Assembly: GCF_900100275.1 (NCBI RefSeq)
Contig: NZ_FNET01000006.1
Span: 186,001-250,000 of the forward strand
Origin: Lentzea albidocapillata subsp. violacea
GTDB lineage: Bacteria; Actinomycetota; Actinomycetes; Mycobacteriales; Pseudonocardiaceae
Direction: 5' to 3'
DNA length: 64,000 nt
Shown here: positions 31,141 through 39,345 of the stretch, one piece after another
Layout: each line of letters starts with the position of its first letter
Position numbering within the stretch: the stretch's first letter is position 1
Translations under genes and position numbers: made by a program
Notes under the pieces: model-generated
Database searches by the model: none
What the model was told of the DNA's origin: nothing
The model's input: only the letters and a program-made list of their open reading frames with translations

Positions 31141-32322
31141 ATGCGCAGAACTCGACTCGACGCCGCGACGAAGGACCTGGATCCTCCGTTCGCGATCGTC
31201 GACCTGGATGCCTTCGACCACAACGCGGCGGACCTCGTCCGGCGCGCTGCCGGTCATCCGATCCGGGTCGCGAGCAAGTCGATCCGCGTGCGCGAACTCG
31301 TGAGCCGGGCGCTCGAACGGCCCGGTTACGCCGGCGTCATGTGCTACTCGCTGGCCGAGGCGTTGTGGTTGTCCGAGCAGAACGTGACCGAGGACCTGCT
31401 CGTCGCCTACCCGACCGCCGACCGCGCGTCGCTGCAGAAGCTCGCGGCCAACGAGACCGCACGTCAGCGCGTCACGATCATGGTCGACTCCACCGAGCAC
31501 CTCGACTTCGTGGACGCGGCGATCGGGCCGCACGCCGACATCCGGGTCTGCCTGGAGCTCGACGTCTCGTGGCGGCCGTTGCCCGGCGTGCACATCGGAC
31601 CGCGCCGTTCGTCGATCCACACGCCGCAGCAGGCCAAGGCGCTCGCCGCCAGGATCGTGCGGCGGTACGGCTTCAAGCTGGTCGGCGTCATGGCCTACGA
31701 GGGCCAGATCGCCGGCCTGGGGGACAACCCTCCTGGCCAGCCGCTTCGTGCGATCGGGATCCGGCTCATCCAGGGCAGGTCCGGCCCTGAGCTGGTCCAG
31801 CGTCGCACCGCCGTGGTCACCGCCGTCCGGCAGGTCGCCGACCTGGAGTTCGTCAACGGTGGCGGCACCGGCAGCCTGGAGCTCACCGGCTCGGACCCGT
31901 CGGTCACCGAGCTCGCGGCAGGGTCCGGTCTCTTCGGGCCGACGCTGTTCGACGGCTACCAGGCGTTCAAGCCGGAACCGGCGGCGCTGTTCGCGTTGTC
32001 CGTGGTGCGCAAGCCGACCAGGCGGGTGGCCACGCTGTTCGCCGGCGGCTACATCGCGTCCGGCACGCCGACACCCGACCGCCAGCCGTCGCCGTACCTG
32101 CCGGAGGGTCTGAAGACGCTCGGTCTCGAAGGCGCGGGCGAGGTGCAGACGCCGGTCACCGGCAAGGCGGCGGAACAGCTGCGCATCGGCGACCGCGTCT
32201 GGATGCGGCACGCCAAGGCGGGCGAGCTGTTCGAGCGGTTCGACGAGGTGCACCTGGTGCACGGTGACCGCATCGAGCGCACCGTGCCCACGTACCGCGG
32301 CGAGCGCCGCAACTTCGGTTAG
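31141..32322 (+). CDS. PLP-dependent alanine racemase-fold amino acid deaminase/aldolase
   Basis: The 393-residue protein has an alanine-racemase-type TIM barrel N-terminus; K46 in RVASKSIR is the likely PLP lysine. Further segments are VMCYSLAEALWL, LELDVSWRPLPGVHIG and EFVNGGGTGSLE (a phosphate-binding glycine turn). The C-terminal beta domain holds GEVQTPVTG and GDRVWMRHAKAGELFERF, with an HAKAGE motif like the metal-binding part of D-threonine aldolase/D-serine dehydratase families. It probably cleaves or deaminates a D-amino or hydroxy-amino acid; the substrate is unknown. Its stop overlaps that of the TetR gene (TTAG). Confidence 0.82.
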   Translation: MRRTRLDAATKDLDPPFAIVDLDAFDHNAADLVRRAAGHPIRVASKSIRVRELVSRALERPGYAGVMCYSLAEALWLSEQNVTEDLLVAYPTADRASLQKLAANETARQRVTIMVDSTEHLDFVDAAIGPHADIRVCLELDVSWRPLPGVHIGPRRSSIHTPQQAKALAARIVRRYGFKLVGVMAYEGQIAGLGDNPPGQPLRAIGIRLIQGRSGPELVQRRTAVVTAVRQVADLEFVNGGGTGSLELTGSDPSVTELAAGSGLFGPTLFDGYQAFKPEPAALFALSVVRKPTRRVATLFAGGYIASGTPTPDRQPSPYLPEGLKTLGLEGAGEVQTPVTGKAAEQLRIGDRVWMRHAKAGELFERFDEVHLVHGDRIERTVPTYRGERRNFG

Positions 32323-32963
32323 ACCGGCAGGCGTGACGACAGGTAACCCCTGACCAGGGCCCTGGCTTCGGTCAGGATCGCCTGGTCGCCACTCGGGTTC
32401 TTGCGGAACGCCATCTTCATCACGGCGTCGGCGGCCTCGACGGCGATCGCGATCGGCAGACCGACCTCGCCCATCGGAATGGCGAACTTGACCGAGATCA
32501 GCTCCGAGATCTTGTCGGAGATGACGGCGTTGTTGTCGCGGCGGTCGTCGAGCAGGCGCATGTCCACGACGTCACCGAAGTGCAGCTTCCCGAACGCGGG
32601 GATCTCGCGGTGCATCGTCACGTAGACGTCGAACACCGTGTCCACGGCGTCCCACCAGTGCTCGAGTGTCGCCTGCTCGAGCCGTTCGGTGATGCCCTGG
32701 GAGAACTTGTCGACGTTGCGCAGCGTCAGCGCCTGCACGACGGCTCTCTTGTCGGGGAAGAACTGGTAGAGCGAACCGACCGCCACGCCCGCTCTCTCCG
32801 CGATCAACGTCGTGGTGACGCCGTCGTAGCCCACCTCGTCGATCAGGGTGGCGCAGGCTTCGAGCATGCGCTCGACTCTCTTGGCGCTGCGCTGCTGGAC
32901 GGGCTGGCGGCGAAGCGGGGTGGTGCTCGTCACGGCGACTCCCAGTAGTTCGGGTACTTCCAT
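32319..32963 (-). CDS. TetR/AcrR family transcriptional regulator
   Basis: The 214-residue protein has an N-terminal helix-turn-helix typical of TetR (RSAKRVERMLEACATLIDE, then TTTLIAERAGVAVGSLYQFF) and an unrelated helical ligand-binding domain. It is divergently transcribed from the beta-glucosidase/MFS/SDR operon starting at 33046 and is the obvious candidate to control it. The 82-base divergent space contains repeated TTTCAC hexamers but no clean palindrome. The ligand is unknown, perhaps a glucoside. Confidence 0.9.
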   Translation of the reverse strand: MEVPELLGVAVTSTTPLRRQPVQQRSAKRVERMLEACATLIDEVGYDGVTTTLIAERAGVAVGSLYQFFPDKRAVVQALTLRNVDKFSQGITERLEQATLEHWWDAVDTVFDVYVTMHREIPAFGKLHFGDVVDMRLLDDRRDNNAVISDKISELISVKFAIPMGEVGLPIAIAVEAADAVMKMAFRKNPSGDQAILTEARALVRGYLSSRLPV

Positions 32964-33045
32964 CTTGCCTGTTGTACGGCTCTTTCACTTCCCTGAACCT
33001 GTCAACACGCCTACGATCCGAACAAGTTTCACATTTGGAGGATCG

Positions 33046-34293
33046 ATGAGCGACTTCCTTTGGGGAGTGTCGACGTCCGCGTTCCAGATCGAGGGCGCTT
33101 TCGAGGCCGGCGGCCGAGGCCCCTCCGTGTGGGACGAGTTCTCTCCTGTACACGAGAACCAGAACGCTTCCGTTGCGTGCGACCACTACCACCGGTGGCG
33201 CGAGGACGTTGCGCTCATGACGCAGCTCGGCGTGAACGCGTACCGGTTCTCGATCGCGTGGCCGCGCATCCAGCCGTCCGGCAAAGGACCCGTCAACGCC
33301 GAGGGACTCGACTTCTACGACCGCCTGGTCGACGCGCTCGTCGACGTCGGTATCGCCCCCGTGGCGACGTTGTACCACTGGGATACGCCGCTGGAACTCG
33401 AAGCCGAGGGCGGCTGGCTGGGCCGGGACATCGCCGACCGGTTCGCCGACTACACGGCGCTGGTCGCGGACCGGCTCGCCGACCGCGTGAAGCTGTGGAT
33501 CCCGATCAACGAACCCGCGATGGTGACGTTGCAGGGCTATGCGATCGGTGAGCACGCTCCCGGCAAGACGTTGCTCATCGACGCGTTGCCGACCGCCCAC
33601 CACCTGAACCTCGCTCACGGCCGGGCGGTCGAAGTGCTCCGGTCGTTCAACGCGCAGGCCGTCGGCACGGCGAACAACCACACCCCCGCGTGGCCGGTCG
33701 GACCGGACGACGTAGCAGCCGCCGAGGCCTACAGCGAAATCCACAACTGGATCTACGCGGATCCCATGCTGTCGGGCCGATATCCCGACGCGGTCGCCGA
33801 GCTTCTGCCTATCGCCGATGGTGACCTGGCCACGATCCACCAGCCGCTCGACTTCTACGGCGTGAACTACTACAACCCGACGCGGCTCAGGGCGCCGTCC
33901 GAGGGCAACCCGCTGCCGTTCGAACTGGTGGAGATCGACGAGTACGAGCGCACCGGGTTCGGCTGGCCGATCGTGCCGGCCGGGCTGACCGAGATGATCA
34001 CGACGTTGCGCGAGCGGCACCCGGACCTGCCGCCGGTGTACGTCACCGAGAGCGGCTGCAGCTTCCCCGACGAGATCAACGACGCCGAGCGGATTTCCTA
34101 CCTCGACGGACACCTCAAGGCCGCGCAGGCAGCGGATGTCGCCGGGTACTTCGTGTGGTCGCTGCTCGACAACTTCGAGTGGGAAGCCGGGTACTCGCAG
34201 CGGTTCGGCCTGGTCCAGGTCGACTACGAGACGCAGGCGCGCACTCCGCGCGACTCGTTCCACTGGTACAGAAGGGTGATCAGCGGTGAGTGA
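33046..34293 (+). CDS. Family 1 beta-glucosidase
   Basis: GH1 enzymes hydrolyse beta-glucosides with retention. The 415-residue protein starts MSDFLWGVSTSAFQIEGAF behind GGAGG (33037-33041). Acid/base E156 lies in WIPINEPAM and nucleophile E335 in YVTESGCSF; DNFEWEAGY near the C-terminus is the glucose-binding aglycone motif. There is no signal peptide, so it acts in the cytoplasm on imported sugars. It is the first gene of an operon with an MFS transporter (8-base overlap) and an SDR. Confidence 0.95.
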   Translation: MSDFLWGVSTSAFQIEGAFEAGGRGPSVWDEFSPVHENQNASVACDHYHRWREDVALMTQLGVNAYRFSIAWPRIQPSGKGPVNAEGLDFYDRLVDALVDVGIAPVATLYHWDTPLELEAEGGWLGRDIADRFADYTALVADRLADRVKLWIPINEPAMVTLQGYAIGEHAPGKTLLIDALPTAHHLNLAHGRAVEVLRSFNAQAVGTANNHTPAWPVGPDDVAAAEAYSEIHNWIYADPMLSGRYPDAVAELLPIADGDLATIHQPLDFYGVNYYNPTRLRAPSEGNPLPFELVEIDEYERTGFGWPIVPAGLTEMITTLRERHPDLPPVYVTESGCSFPDEINDAERISYLDGHLKAAQAADVAGYFVWSLLDNFEWEAGYSQRFGLVQVDYETQARTPRDSFHWYRRVISGE

Positions 34294-35494
34294 AGCCCTC
34301 GCCGAGCCGGTGGTGCGGGTTCGCCGCGGCTGGATGGCCTGGCTGTTCTGCGCGAACCTCGGGTTGTGGCTGGCGGTCTACGCGCCGATCCAGGTGCTGT
34401 TGCCGCAGCAGGCCGAGATGCTGGACAAGGCCGACAAGGAGCTGGTGTTCGGCATCGTCACCGGCTTCGGCGGCCTGGTGTCACTGCTGGTCGTGCCGTT
34501 GATCGGGTTCCTGTCCGACCGCACGACCTCGCGGTTCGGCCGCCGCCACCCGTGGACGCTGGCCGGCGCCGTCATCGGTGCCGCCGGTCTCGCCGTACTG
34601 GCCAACGCGCCGTCGGTCGTAGTGATGACCATCGGCTGGTGCCTGGTGCAGGCCGGCATCGGCGGCATGCTCGCCGCGCTGACCTCGGCCGTGCCGGACC
34701 GGGTGCCGGTCGAGCAACGCGCCCAGGTCGGCGGACTCATCGGGATCAGCCAGATGCTCGGCACGGTGCTGGGCGCGGTCGTGGTGACCTTGCTGGTCAG
34801 CGGACTTCAGGCCGGCTACCTGGCGTGCGCGGTCATCGTGCTGGCCGGTGCCATCTTCTTCGTTCTGCGCACGCCGGACACGCAGCTCATCGTGAAGCCG
34901 GTCAAGCCGACGTTCTGGATCTCGCCCAGGCAGCACCCCGACTTCGCGTGGGCGTGGGGCGGTCACCTGATGATCAACCTCGGCAACGCGTTCGGCACGC
35001 TCTACCTCCTTTACTTCCTCGGCGACGTGGTCCACCACGAGTCGCCGGAGGACGGGCTGCTGGTGCTCATGGCGCTCTACGGGGTGGCGCTCGCCGCAGG
35101 AGCGGTGCTGTTCGGCGCACGAAGTGATCGTTCCGGTCGCCGCAAGCCGTATGTCTACGGCGCCGCGGCCGTGATGGCGCTGGCGGCGTTGATCCTGGTG
35201 GTCTGGCCGACCTGGATCGGCGTCCTGATCGCCTCCCCGCTGCTCGGCGTCGGCTTCGGCACGTACTGGGCCGTCGCGATCGCACTGCTCACGCAGGTGC
35301 TGCCGGCCGCGTCCGATCGGGCCAAGGATCTGGGCGTGCTCAACGTGGCCAACGCGTTGCCGCAGGTCATCGCTCCCTTGCTGACCGCGCTGATTCTGGC
35401 CAACCTTGGCGGTTACCGCGGTCTGTTCGCGGTCTCCGCGCTGGCGACGACGCTGGCGGCGGTGTTGATGAGTCGAGTGCGATCGGTGGTCTGA
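34286..35494 (+). CDS. MFS transporter, probable glycoside importer
   Basis: The 402-residue protein has about 12 membrane helices. The cytoplasmic loop DRTTSRFGRRHPWTL after helix 2 matches the GPH/MFS_2-like sugar transporters, and a related DRSGRRKP loop opens the second half. It overlaps the beta-glucosidase gene by eight bases and shares one base with the SDR start, so the three are cotranslated. Import of a beta-glucoside for the GH1 enzyme is the natural reading, but the substrate is not shown by sequence. Confidence 0.88.
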   Translation: MSEALAEPVVRVRRGWMAWLFCANLGLWLAVYAPIQVLLPQQAEMLDKADKELVFGIVTGFGGLVSLLVVPLIGFLSDRTTSRFGRRHPWTLAGAVIGAAGLAVLANAPSVVVMTIGWCLVQAGIGGMLAALTSAVPDRVPVEQRAQVGGLIGISQMLGTVLGAVVVTLLVSGLQAGYLACAVIVLAGAIFFVLRTPDTQLIVKPVKPTFWISPRQHPDFAWAWGGHLMINLGNAFGTLYLLYFLGDVVHHESPEDGLLVLMALYGVALAAGAVLFGARSDRSGRRKPYVYGAAAVMALAALILVVWPTWIGVLIASPLLGVGFGTYWAVAIALLTQVLPAASDRAKDLGVLNVANALPQVIAPLLTALILANLGGYRGLFAVSALATTLAAVLMSRVRSVV

Positions 35495-36273
35495 TGCAGG
35501 TCGAGGGCAAGAGGGTTCTGGTCACGGGAGCGTCCCAGGGGATCGGAGCGGAGGCGGCGTTCCGGTTCGCCGCCCATGGCGCACACGTCCACCTTGTGGC
35601 CCGGAGCGCCGAACTGCTCGATCTGCAGGTCGAACGGATCAAGGAGTTCGGCGGCTCGGCGACCGCTCATCCGGCGGATCTCGCGGACGCCGCGCAGATC
35701 CGCACACTCGCCGAGGACGTTCCCGCCCCCGACGTGCTGGTCAACAACGCGGGCGTCGGGCGCTGGCTGTTCCTCGACGACACGTCGTCCGACGAGCTGG
35801 TCACCATGACCGCCGTGCCGTACCTGGCCGCGTTGCTGCTGACCAGGGAGTACCTGGGCGCCATGCGGTCGCGCGGTTCCGGCTGGATCGTCAACGTGAA
35901 CTCGCCGGTGTCCAGGCTGCCGATTCCGGGGGCGGTGGGCTACCAGTCGGCGCGCTGGGCGTTGCGTGGCCTGACCGCGTCACTTCGGCTCGACCTGCGC
36001 GGAACCGGCGTCGGGATCAGCGAAGTGGTGCCCGGCAAGGTTTCCAGCGAGTACTTCACCAACAACCCCGGCGCGGAGGAACGGATCCCGGCCATCGCCC
36101 GGCTGATCCCCACGGTCACGCCGCAGCAGTGCGCGAAGGCGATCGTGGACGCGGTGGAGAAGGAACGCGCCGAGCACCTGTTCCCGTGGCAGCTCAAGGC
36201 GTTCGAGATCTCCGGCCGGCTGTTTCCGGGCCTGACCTCGTACCTGACCTGGAGGACCGGCACGCACCGCTGA
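35494..36273 (+). CDS. Short-chain dehydrogenase/reductase with YxxxR active site
   Basis: The 259-residue protein has classical SDR motifs: TGASQGIG (11-18) for cofactor binding and NNAG (84-87). In place of the catalytic YxxxK it has Y150-QSA-R154, that is Lys replaced by Arg; the serine would be S137 or S140 in NVNSPVSR. ATG 35494 overlaps the MFS stop (TGATG). It closes the TetR-controlled operon and is followed by a run of stem-loops. The Arg substitution could alter or abolish oxidoreductase activity. Confidence 0.88.
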   Translation: MQVEGKRVLVTGASQGIGAEAAFRFAAHGAHVHLVARSAELLDLQVERIKEFGGSATAHPADLADAAQIRTLAEDVPAPDVLVNNAGVGRWLFLDDTSSDELVTMTAVPYLAALLLTREYLGAMRSRGSGWIVNVNSPVSRLPIPGAVGYQSARWALRGLTASLRLDLRGTGVGISEVVPGKVSSEYFTNNPGAEERIPAIARLIPTVTPQQCAKAIVDAVEKERAEHLFPWQLKAFEISGRLFPGLTSYLTWRTGTHR

Positions 36274-36302
36274 TCTTGTCGGTGCTGCTGAGTACGTTGA
36301 AA

Positions 36303-36580
36303 CGCAGGGGTTCCCAGCTCGGGGGGACCCCTGCGTGAGCGTGAAAACGGCCCTCGTCTGCGCGGGAGGTGCAGACAAGGGCCGTGGTTGGTGACCGCGG
36401 ACCGACGACGGTCGGGGAGGGAAGGTGCACGTCACCGGCCCGCGGGAATCTGTGGAGTTGGGAAAGCTGACCGGGGCCCGCGATGTAGCGGTCGGGGGTT
36501 CGCACATCGCGGACCACCGGTCAGTAGGCGGTTTGCAGACCTGGTCGTGTCGGGGGGACGCCAGGTCAGTCGCAAACGCC
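36303..36580. other. Structured intergenic region with five consecutive stem-loops
   Basis: This gap between convergent genes contains inverted repeats at 36303-36335 (one mismatch), 36347-36385 (15-bp arms, one mismatch), 36390-36436 (GGTGAC/GTCACC enclosing CCGAC/GTCGG), 36467-36524 (about 18 pairs with two mismatches and a bulge) and 36527-36580 (about 17 pairs with an internal loop). The first two can terminate the upstream operon. The others exceed what a terminator needs and may form a structured RNA on either strand. Confidence 0.55.
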
Positions 36581-36582
36581 CG

Positions 36583-36942
36583 TTAGTGGGCTCGAGCCAC
36601 CGCGCGGCGGGACCGGGTGACAGGAGGAGTCACCGGGGCCTCGCGCAGATGGCGAGCCGGGCGCGGGGCGAGTCCGCCCGCGACCAGGTGTTCGTACGCG
36701 GCGCGCCACACCGAGCAAGGTGACTTCTGCTGGCGCCAGCGGCCGGAACATTCGGGGCAGTTGCCCTTCTCGTCCGGCTCGTGCGCCGCCAGCAGAGCAC
36801 GCCATCCCTCGGTCAGCCGAGGGAGCTCGGATCGAGCCACCGACAGGAGGGACGGGGCGTCCGCGCGGCTCGCCAGCTCAGTGAGCAGGTCGAGGCGTTC
36901 CCACACAGCGTTGCGAAGAACCTGTCCGAGGATCGCGTCCAT
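36583..36942 (-). CDS. Small CPEC-motif protein
   Basis: The 119-residue protein begins MDAILGQVLRNAVWERLDLL, is helical for about 55 residues, and then has a cysteine motif NCPECSGRWRQQKSPCSVW (CxxC plus a later Cys), which could bind zinc with a fourth ligand. The tail is basic. It is probably cotranscribed with the gene at 36955-37278 and lies divergent from a helix-turn-helix/TPR regulator. Similar small proteins next to such regulators are familiar from actinomycetes, but I cannot name a family or function. Confidence 0.65.
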   Translation of the reverse strand: MDAILGQVLRNAVWERLDLLTELASRADAPSLLSVARSELPRLTEGWRALLAAHEPDEKGNCPECSGRWRQQKSPCSVWRAAYEHLVAGGLAPRPARHLREAPVTPPVTRSRRAVARAH

Positions 36943-36954
36943 TGAACGTCACCG

Positions 36955-37278
36955 TCACCTTTCCGCCTGGTCGGCGGCTTCGCGTAGCGCGGCCCTGAGC
37001 TGTACGAGCTGGTCGTGGGACAAGACTGCCGTCTCACCGGGAGGGCCTACCAGGACCACTTGGCCCTGAACGACCTTCACGGTGAGCTGGCGGTCCCGGT
37101 CGACGACGTCGCCGCAGCTGATCTGCCACATCCGACGTTGCCCGGTCATGCCGCGCCATGTGGATTCGGTGTCACCCGTCTCCACAATGGAGGTGGAGCC
37201 TGGGGAGGAGCTGTCCACTATCAGGTCGTTCCTCTCCGTGCTCACTCGCTTACCGGAATCCAGATTGCGATGATTCAT
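36955..37278 (-). CDS. Hypothetical protein next to the XRE/TPR regulator
   Basis: About 107 residues from ATG 37278 (MNHRNLDSGKRVSTERND). The C-terminal half looks folded: WQISCGDVVDRDRQLTVKVV, then VVLVGPPGETAVLSHDQLVQ and a helix LRAALREAADQ. No signal peptide or membrane helix. GTG codons at 37305 and 37245 are alternative starts, and no clear ribosome-binding site decides. It lies 12 bases upstream of the CPEC gene and divergent from the regulator at 37437. Function unknown. Confidence 0.55.
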   Translation of the reverse strand: MNHRNLDSGKRVSTERNDLIVDSSSPGSTSIVETGDTESTWRGMTGQRRMWQISCGDVVDRDRQLTVKVVQGQVVLVGPPGETAVLSHDQLVQLRAALREAADQAER

Positions 37279-37436
37279 GCCGGAACGGGACGTCACAGCG
37301 CCCACCGGTGGAAGTCTTACGGTGAGCGGTAAGCGGTGTTCGGTAGAGCCGATCAGCTCCGCCGAAGAGGACTTCTCGGGCTCGGGGACCTGCCCCTAGT
37401 CTGCCGATGACGCCCAACGGACTGTGAGGGTGCGCG

Positions 37437-38819
37437 ATGAACACCATGAGTTCCCAGGGCTCTCCGATCCCCGCCGACGTGTGGGACCAACAGGAGATGC
37501 GGGACGCACTGGCCCGACGAGAGATCAGCTCGGTCTACCGGCTGCTCCGAAGGCACGGCGTGTCCCAGCGCCAGATCGCGGCGCTCACTGGGCAGTCGCA
37601 GTCCGAGGTCTCGGAGATCCTCAAGGGACGCCAGGTGATGGCGTACGACGTCCTGACGAGGATCGCCATCGGCCTGGGTGTCCCACGTGGATACATGGGT
37701 CTCGCCTATGACGAGACAACGGCAGTACGGGTGGCCGCGACCGCGGACTCACCCCATCCTGAGGAGGACGAGTCGGTGAAGCGTCGGAAGTTCCTCGCGC
37801 ACGCCGCCGCCGTGACAGTCGGCGCGGCCGTGTTCGGAGCGGACTCCGGGTCGTGGGTTTCACACCCCACACAGACTCCGGCTCCGGGACGCATCGGCAT
37901 GACCGATGTGCGCCAGGTCGAAGCGGCGACGCGGGCTCTGCGTGCCCTGGACTACCAGTACGGCGGCGGTTCCTGCCGCGACGCGGTGGTCGCCCAGCTG
38001 TCCTGGGGACAGCAGATGCTCGGTGCGAGCTCTACGGACATCGTTCGCCAGCGACTCTTCGTCGCACTGGCGGACCTGCACAACCTGGCCGGCTGGACGT
38101 CGTTCGACACGGGTCTGATGGACTCGGCCCGCAACCACTTCGGTCAGGCGCTCGACCTCGCCAAGCAGGGCGAGAACGAGGCGCTGATGGCGAACATCCT
38201 GTACCGCATGGGCCGCGTCTACCTGCACCAGAACGCCCCTGACGACGCGCTGAAGGTGTTCCAGCTGGGCCAGCTGGCCGCGCAGAACTCCGGTTCCGAA
38301 CTGGCCGTGGGCATCCTGTGCGCCAACGAGGCCTGGGCCTACGCGAAGATGGGTTCCGACGAGCAGGCGCTCAAGCTGCTCGGCCGCGCCCGTGACGAGT
38401 TCTCCCGTTCGAACATCGCCGAAGCGCCCGCGTGGGCCCGGTTCTTCAACGAGATCGACCTCTCGTCCATGATCGGCACGGTGCACACGGAGCTGGCTCA
38501 GACGGTGGACGCCAAGTACACGAGGACCGCGATCCCCGCGCTGTCCAAGGCGATCAACAACTTCGGCGACGAGTACGCGCGCAGCCGTTCGTTCAACCTG
38601 ACCTCGATGGCGATCAACCACCTGCTCGAAGGCGACATCGACCACGGCGCCAAGATCGGCCGCCAGGCCGTCGACCTGTCGGAAAGCCTCAAGTCGGTGC
38701 GCACCAAGCAGCGCATGGAGCCGCTCCGCCAGGAAGCCGACAAGCGCCGCAACAACCCCGAGGCCCGCGAGCTCGCGGACCGCGTCGCCCGGTTCACCGG
38801 CACCGAGTCGGCCGCCTAG
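37437..38819 (+). CDS. XRE-type helix-turn-helix regulator with TPR domain
   Basis: The 460-residue protein has an N-terminal XRE helix-turn-helix (about 41-66: QRQIAALTGQSQSEVSEILK), an odd middle segment RRKFLAHAAAVTVGAAVFG (116-134) that looks like a twin-arginine signal, and a C-terminal half of TPR-like helices (for example MANILYRMGRVYLHQ and ALKVFQLGQLAAQNSG). Such regulators occur in many copies in actinomycetes and often pair with small divergent genes, as here. Start ATG 37437 follows GAGGG. Direct role and signal are unknown. Confidence 0.85.
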   Translation: MNTMSSQGSPIPADVWDQQEMRDALARREISSVYRLLRRHGVSQRQIAALTGQSQSEVSEILKGRQVMAYDVLTRIAIGLGVPRGYMGLAYDETTAVRVAATADSPHPEEDESVKRRKFLAHAAAVTVGAAVFGADSGSWVSHPTQTPAPGRIGMTDVRQVEAATRALRALDYQYGGGSCRDAVVAQLSWGQQMLGASSTDIVRQRLFVALADLHNLAGWTSFDTGLMDSARNHFGQALDLAKQGENEALMANILYRMGRVYLHQNAPDDALKVFQLGQLAAQNSGSELAVGILCANEAWAYAKMGSDEQALKLLGRARDEFSRSNIAEAPAWARFFNEIDLSSMIGTVHTELAQTVDAKYTRTAIPALSKAINNFGDEYARSRSFNLTSMAINHLLEGDIDHGAKIGRQAVDLSESLKSVRTKQRMEPLRQEADKRRNNPEARELADRVARFTGTESAA

Positions 38820-38972
38820 TTCCAATCTCGTTTGGGTCCTATAGCACCACTTTTGGATGGCGTGGGACACGAACCGGTAACGCCAGGGCCTTCGCACACG
38901 AATGCAGCATCGACGGGCGAGAAATCCACGCCTAAGGTGCGGCAGGTCGGGGCGAAGGACGAGGTGCGGCGC

Positions 38973-39254
38973 GTGAGCCTTACTCGGAGGTGGCGTTCCA
39001 GGAGAGCGCTGCGGTCCGCGCAGTTGCTCGACGAGGTGGTGGACACCCAGCTACCGCTGCTGGCGGGCTTCGACGAGGATCGCCGACGACGATCCGCCGA
39101 TTACCTAGCCGAGCTCGTGGCGCTGGCTCAGGACTACCGCTACTACGCCAACGGCTGGATCGACAGCCGTGAGCTGGACCGCCGCGGTCAGCGGACGATG
39201 AACCGGCTGGCGCGGATGCGCGAAGAATCTTCGGCCCGACTGATCACCGACTAG
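38973..39254 (+). CDS. Small hypothetical helical protein
   Basis: From GTG 38973 (VSLTRRWRSRRALRSAQLLD), 93 residues, basic at the start and then strongly helical with charged residues (DEVVDTQLPLLAGFDEDRRR, YLAELVALAQDYRYYANGW). There is no membrane helix. The longer frame from 38832 has an unlikely N-terminus. GAGG lies eight bases before the chosen start. It follows the XRE regulator on the same strand after 153 bases. No family recognised. Confidence 0.5.
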   Translation: MSLTRRWRSRRALRSAQLLDEVVDTQLPLLAGFDEDRRRRSADYLAELVALAQDYRYYANGWIDSRELDRRGQRTMNRLARMREESSARLITD

Positions 39255-39317
39255 TCCATTCGTGCGCAGCTCGTCGCGCCGATCGGACCACTCGCCGAGT
39301 CCGTTCGACTCGGTTGA

Positions 39318-39333
39318 TGTTTCACGTTGAACA
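39318..39333. promoter_or_regulatory. parS-like site
   Basis: TGTTTCACGTTGAACA matches the near-universal ParB-binding palindrome TGTTTCACGTGAAACA in 14 of 16 positions; the left half is perfect. It lies in the short convergent gap between 39254 and 39346 and within tens of kilobases of the recF-gyrB origin region, where actinobacterial parS sites cluster. ParB binding is inferred. Confidence 0.45.
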
Positions 39334-39345
39334 TTTGGCCCGTTC

